Of a stretch of 64,000 nucleotides of DNA, positions 63,434 to 64,000 are shown piece after piece. Source of the stretch: Marinicella algicola (GTDB lineage: Bacteria; Pseudomonadota; Gammaproteobacteria; Xanthomonadales; Marinicellaceae); NCBI RefSeq assembly GCF_028401385.1, contig NZ_JAQOMR010000001.1, positions 1,118,501 to 1,182,500 on the forward strand, written 5' to 3'. Below the pieces are notes generated by a model. It did not search any database and had not been told where the DNA came from. It saw nothing but the letters and a program-made list of their open reading frames with translations. The stretch's first letter is position 1; each line of letters starts with the position of its first letter. The position numbers and the translations under genes are program-made.

Positions 63434-64000
63434 ATGCTTGAGATCAAGAACCTGCACGCACGTATTGCCGAAGACGGCACAGAAATCATCAAGGGTCTGA
63501 ACCTGACCATACATGACGGCGAGGTTGCTGCCATCATGGGGCCGAACGGGTCGGGTAAATCGACGCTGTCCTATATTCTTGCCGGTCGCGAGGACTATGA
63601 GGTGACCGAGGGCGAGGTCATCTATAATGGCGAAAACATTCTGGAGCTTGATGCCGCCGAGCGCGCCGCCAAGGGCGTGTTCCTGGCGTTTCAGTACCCG
63701 GTCGAAATTCCCGGTGTCGCCACCATGCAGTTTCTTAAGGTGGCGATCAACGAGCAGCGCAAGGCGCGCGGGGAGGACGAGCTTTCGACGCCCGATTTCA
63801 TCCGCAAGGTCAAGGAAGGCGCGGCCGAGCTGAAGATCGATTACGAGATGCTGAAACGCCCACTGAATGTCGGCTTTTCCGGTGGTGAGAAGAAGCGCGC
63901 GGAGATCCTGCAGATGGCGCTGCTTGAGCCAAAACTCTGCGTTATGGACGAGACCGACTCCGGACTGGATATCGATGCGCTGAAGATCGTCGCCGATGGC
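63434..64000 (+). CDS. sufC: Fe-S cluster assembly ATPase SufC (cut by right edge)
   Basis: First 189 codons of the SufBCD ATPase. Walker A IMGPNGSGKSTL (about 36-45), ABC signature GFSGGEKKRAEILQ, and Walker B LCVMDETDSGLDIDAL are present. It drives cluster assembly on SufB/SufD and is cytoplasmic. The start at 63434 (MLEIKNLHAR) has AAGGAAAC upstream. The gene continues beyond position 64000, where sufD would be expected next. Intact as far as visible. Confidence 0.96.
   Translation, partial: MLEIKNLHARIAEDGTEIIKGLNLTIHDGEVAAIMGPNGSGKSTLSYILAGREDYEVTEGEVIYNGENILELDAAERAAKGVFLAFQYPVEIPGVATMQFLKVAINEQRKARGEDELSTPDFIRKVKEGAAELKIDYEMLKRPLNVGFSGGEKKRAEILQMALLEPKLCVMDETDSGLDIDALKIVADG

Overview
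The window looks like a 64 kb chromosomal housekeeping stretch from an alphaproteobacterium of the Rhizobiales (Hyphomicrobiales). The sequence is GC-rich. It carries an aapJQMP-type general L-amino-acid transporter, divergent cobS/cobT, DUF1489, DUF3126 and DUF2259 family proteins, a long AsmA-like protein between bcp and tyrS, and a suf Fe-S operon whose promoter carries what look like RirA and Irr sites. No tRNA, rRNA, CRISPR array, insertion sequence or phage gene was recognised, and species cannot be assigned from this alone.

Layout. 1-7.7 kb: YdeP-type molybdopterin oxidoreductase (cut by the left edge), mgtE with a structured leader, a MerR regulator, two integral membrane proteins (DUF1624, DUF599), a 33-aa membrane peptide, L-serine dehydratase and DUF1489. 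7.7-12 kb: aapJQMP. 12.4-18.1 kb: metC, an SH3 envelope protein, an FAD monooxygenase, a zinc-finger protein, an alpha/beta hydrolase, cysE and DUF3126. 18.5-29.1 kb: TSUP permease, membrane-anchored retropepsin, cobS/cobT, dgkA, an acetyltransferase, a membrane histidine kinase, a uracil-DNA-glycosylase-like protein whose start site lies inside a perfect hairpin, an Lrp regulator, an Omp25/31-like protein and thrS. 29.3-36.8 kb: an exported three-repeat protein, flavin enzymes, a CitE-like protein, then an envelope/lipid block (L,D-transpeptidase, membrane alpha/beta hydrolase, secreted patatin). 37-42.8 kb: parE, tpiA, secG, pyrG. 42.9-60.4 kb: a PAS-GGDEF-EAL protein, purB, rpe, an orphan substrate-binding protein, an RhlE-type helicase, bcp, the AsmA-like protein, tyrS and small enzymes. 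60.4-64 kb: cysteine desulfurase, sufB and sufC (cut by the right edge).

The dominant unusual property is technical. About 29 of 59 protein genes are broken by one or more single-base frame changes, and both halves still match the family on each side. Most are repaired by adding one base to a homopolymer or a doubled base. Essential genes (parE, pyrG) are among them, so sequencing or assembly error explains this better than decay. In the entries below the full repaired extent is given and the break is located. A smaller set of insertion-type breaks would recreate GANTC (the CcrM methylation motif) if one base were removed.

The most interesting biological signals are regulatory. They are (i) a suf promoter with overlapping RirA-type and Irr-type operators, (ii) a 14-bp perfect inverted repeat that buries the ribosome binding site and start codon of the uracil-DNA-glycosylase-like gene, (iii) a structured mgtE leader, and (iv) an orphan minus-strand terminator that suggests a small RNA. 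I found no convincing new multi-gene system.
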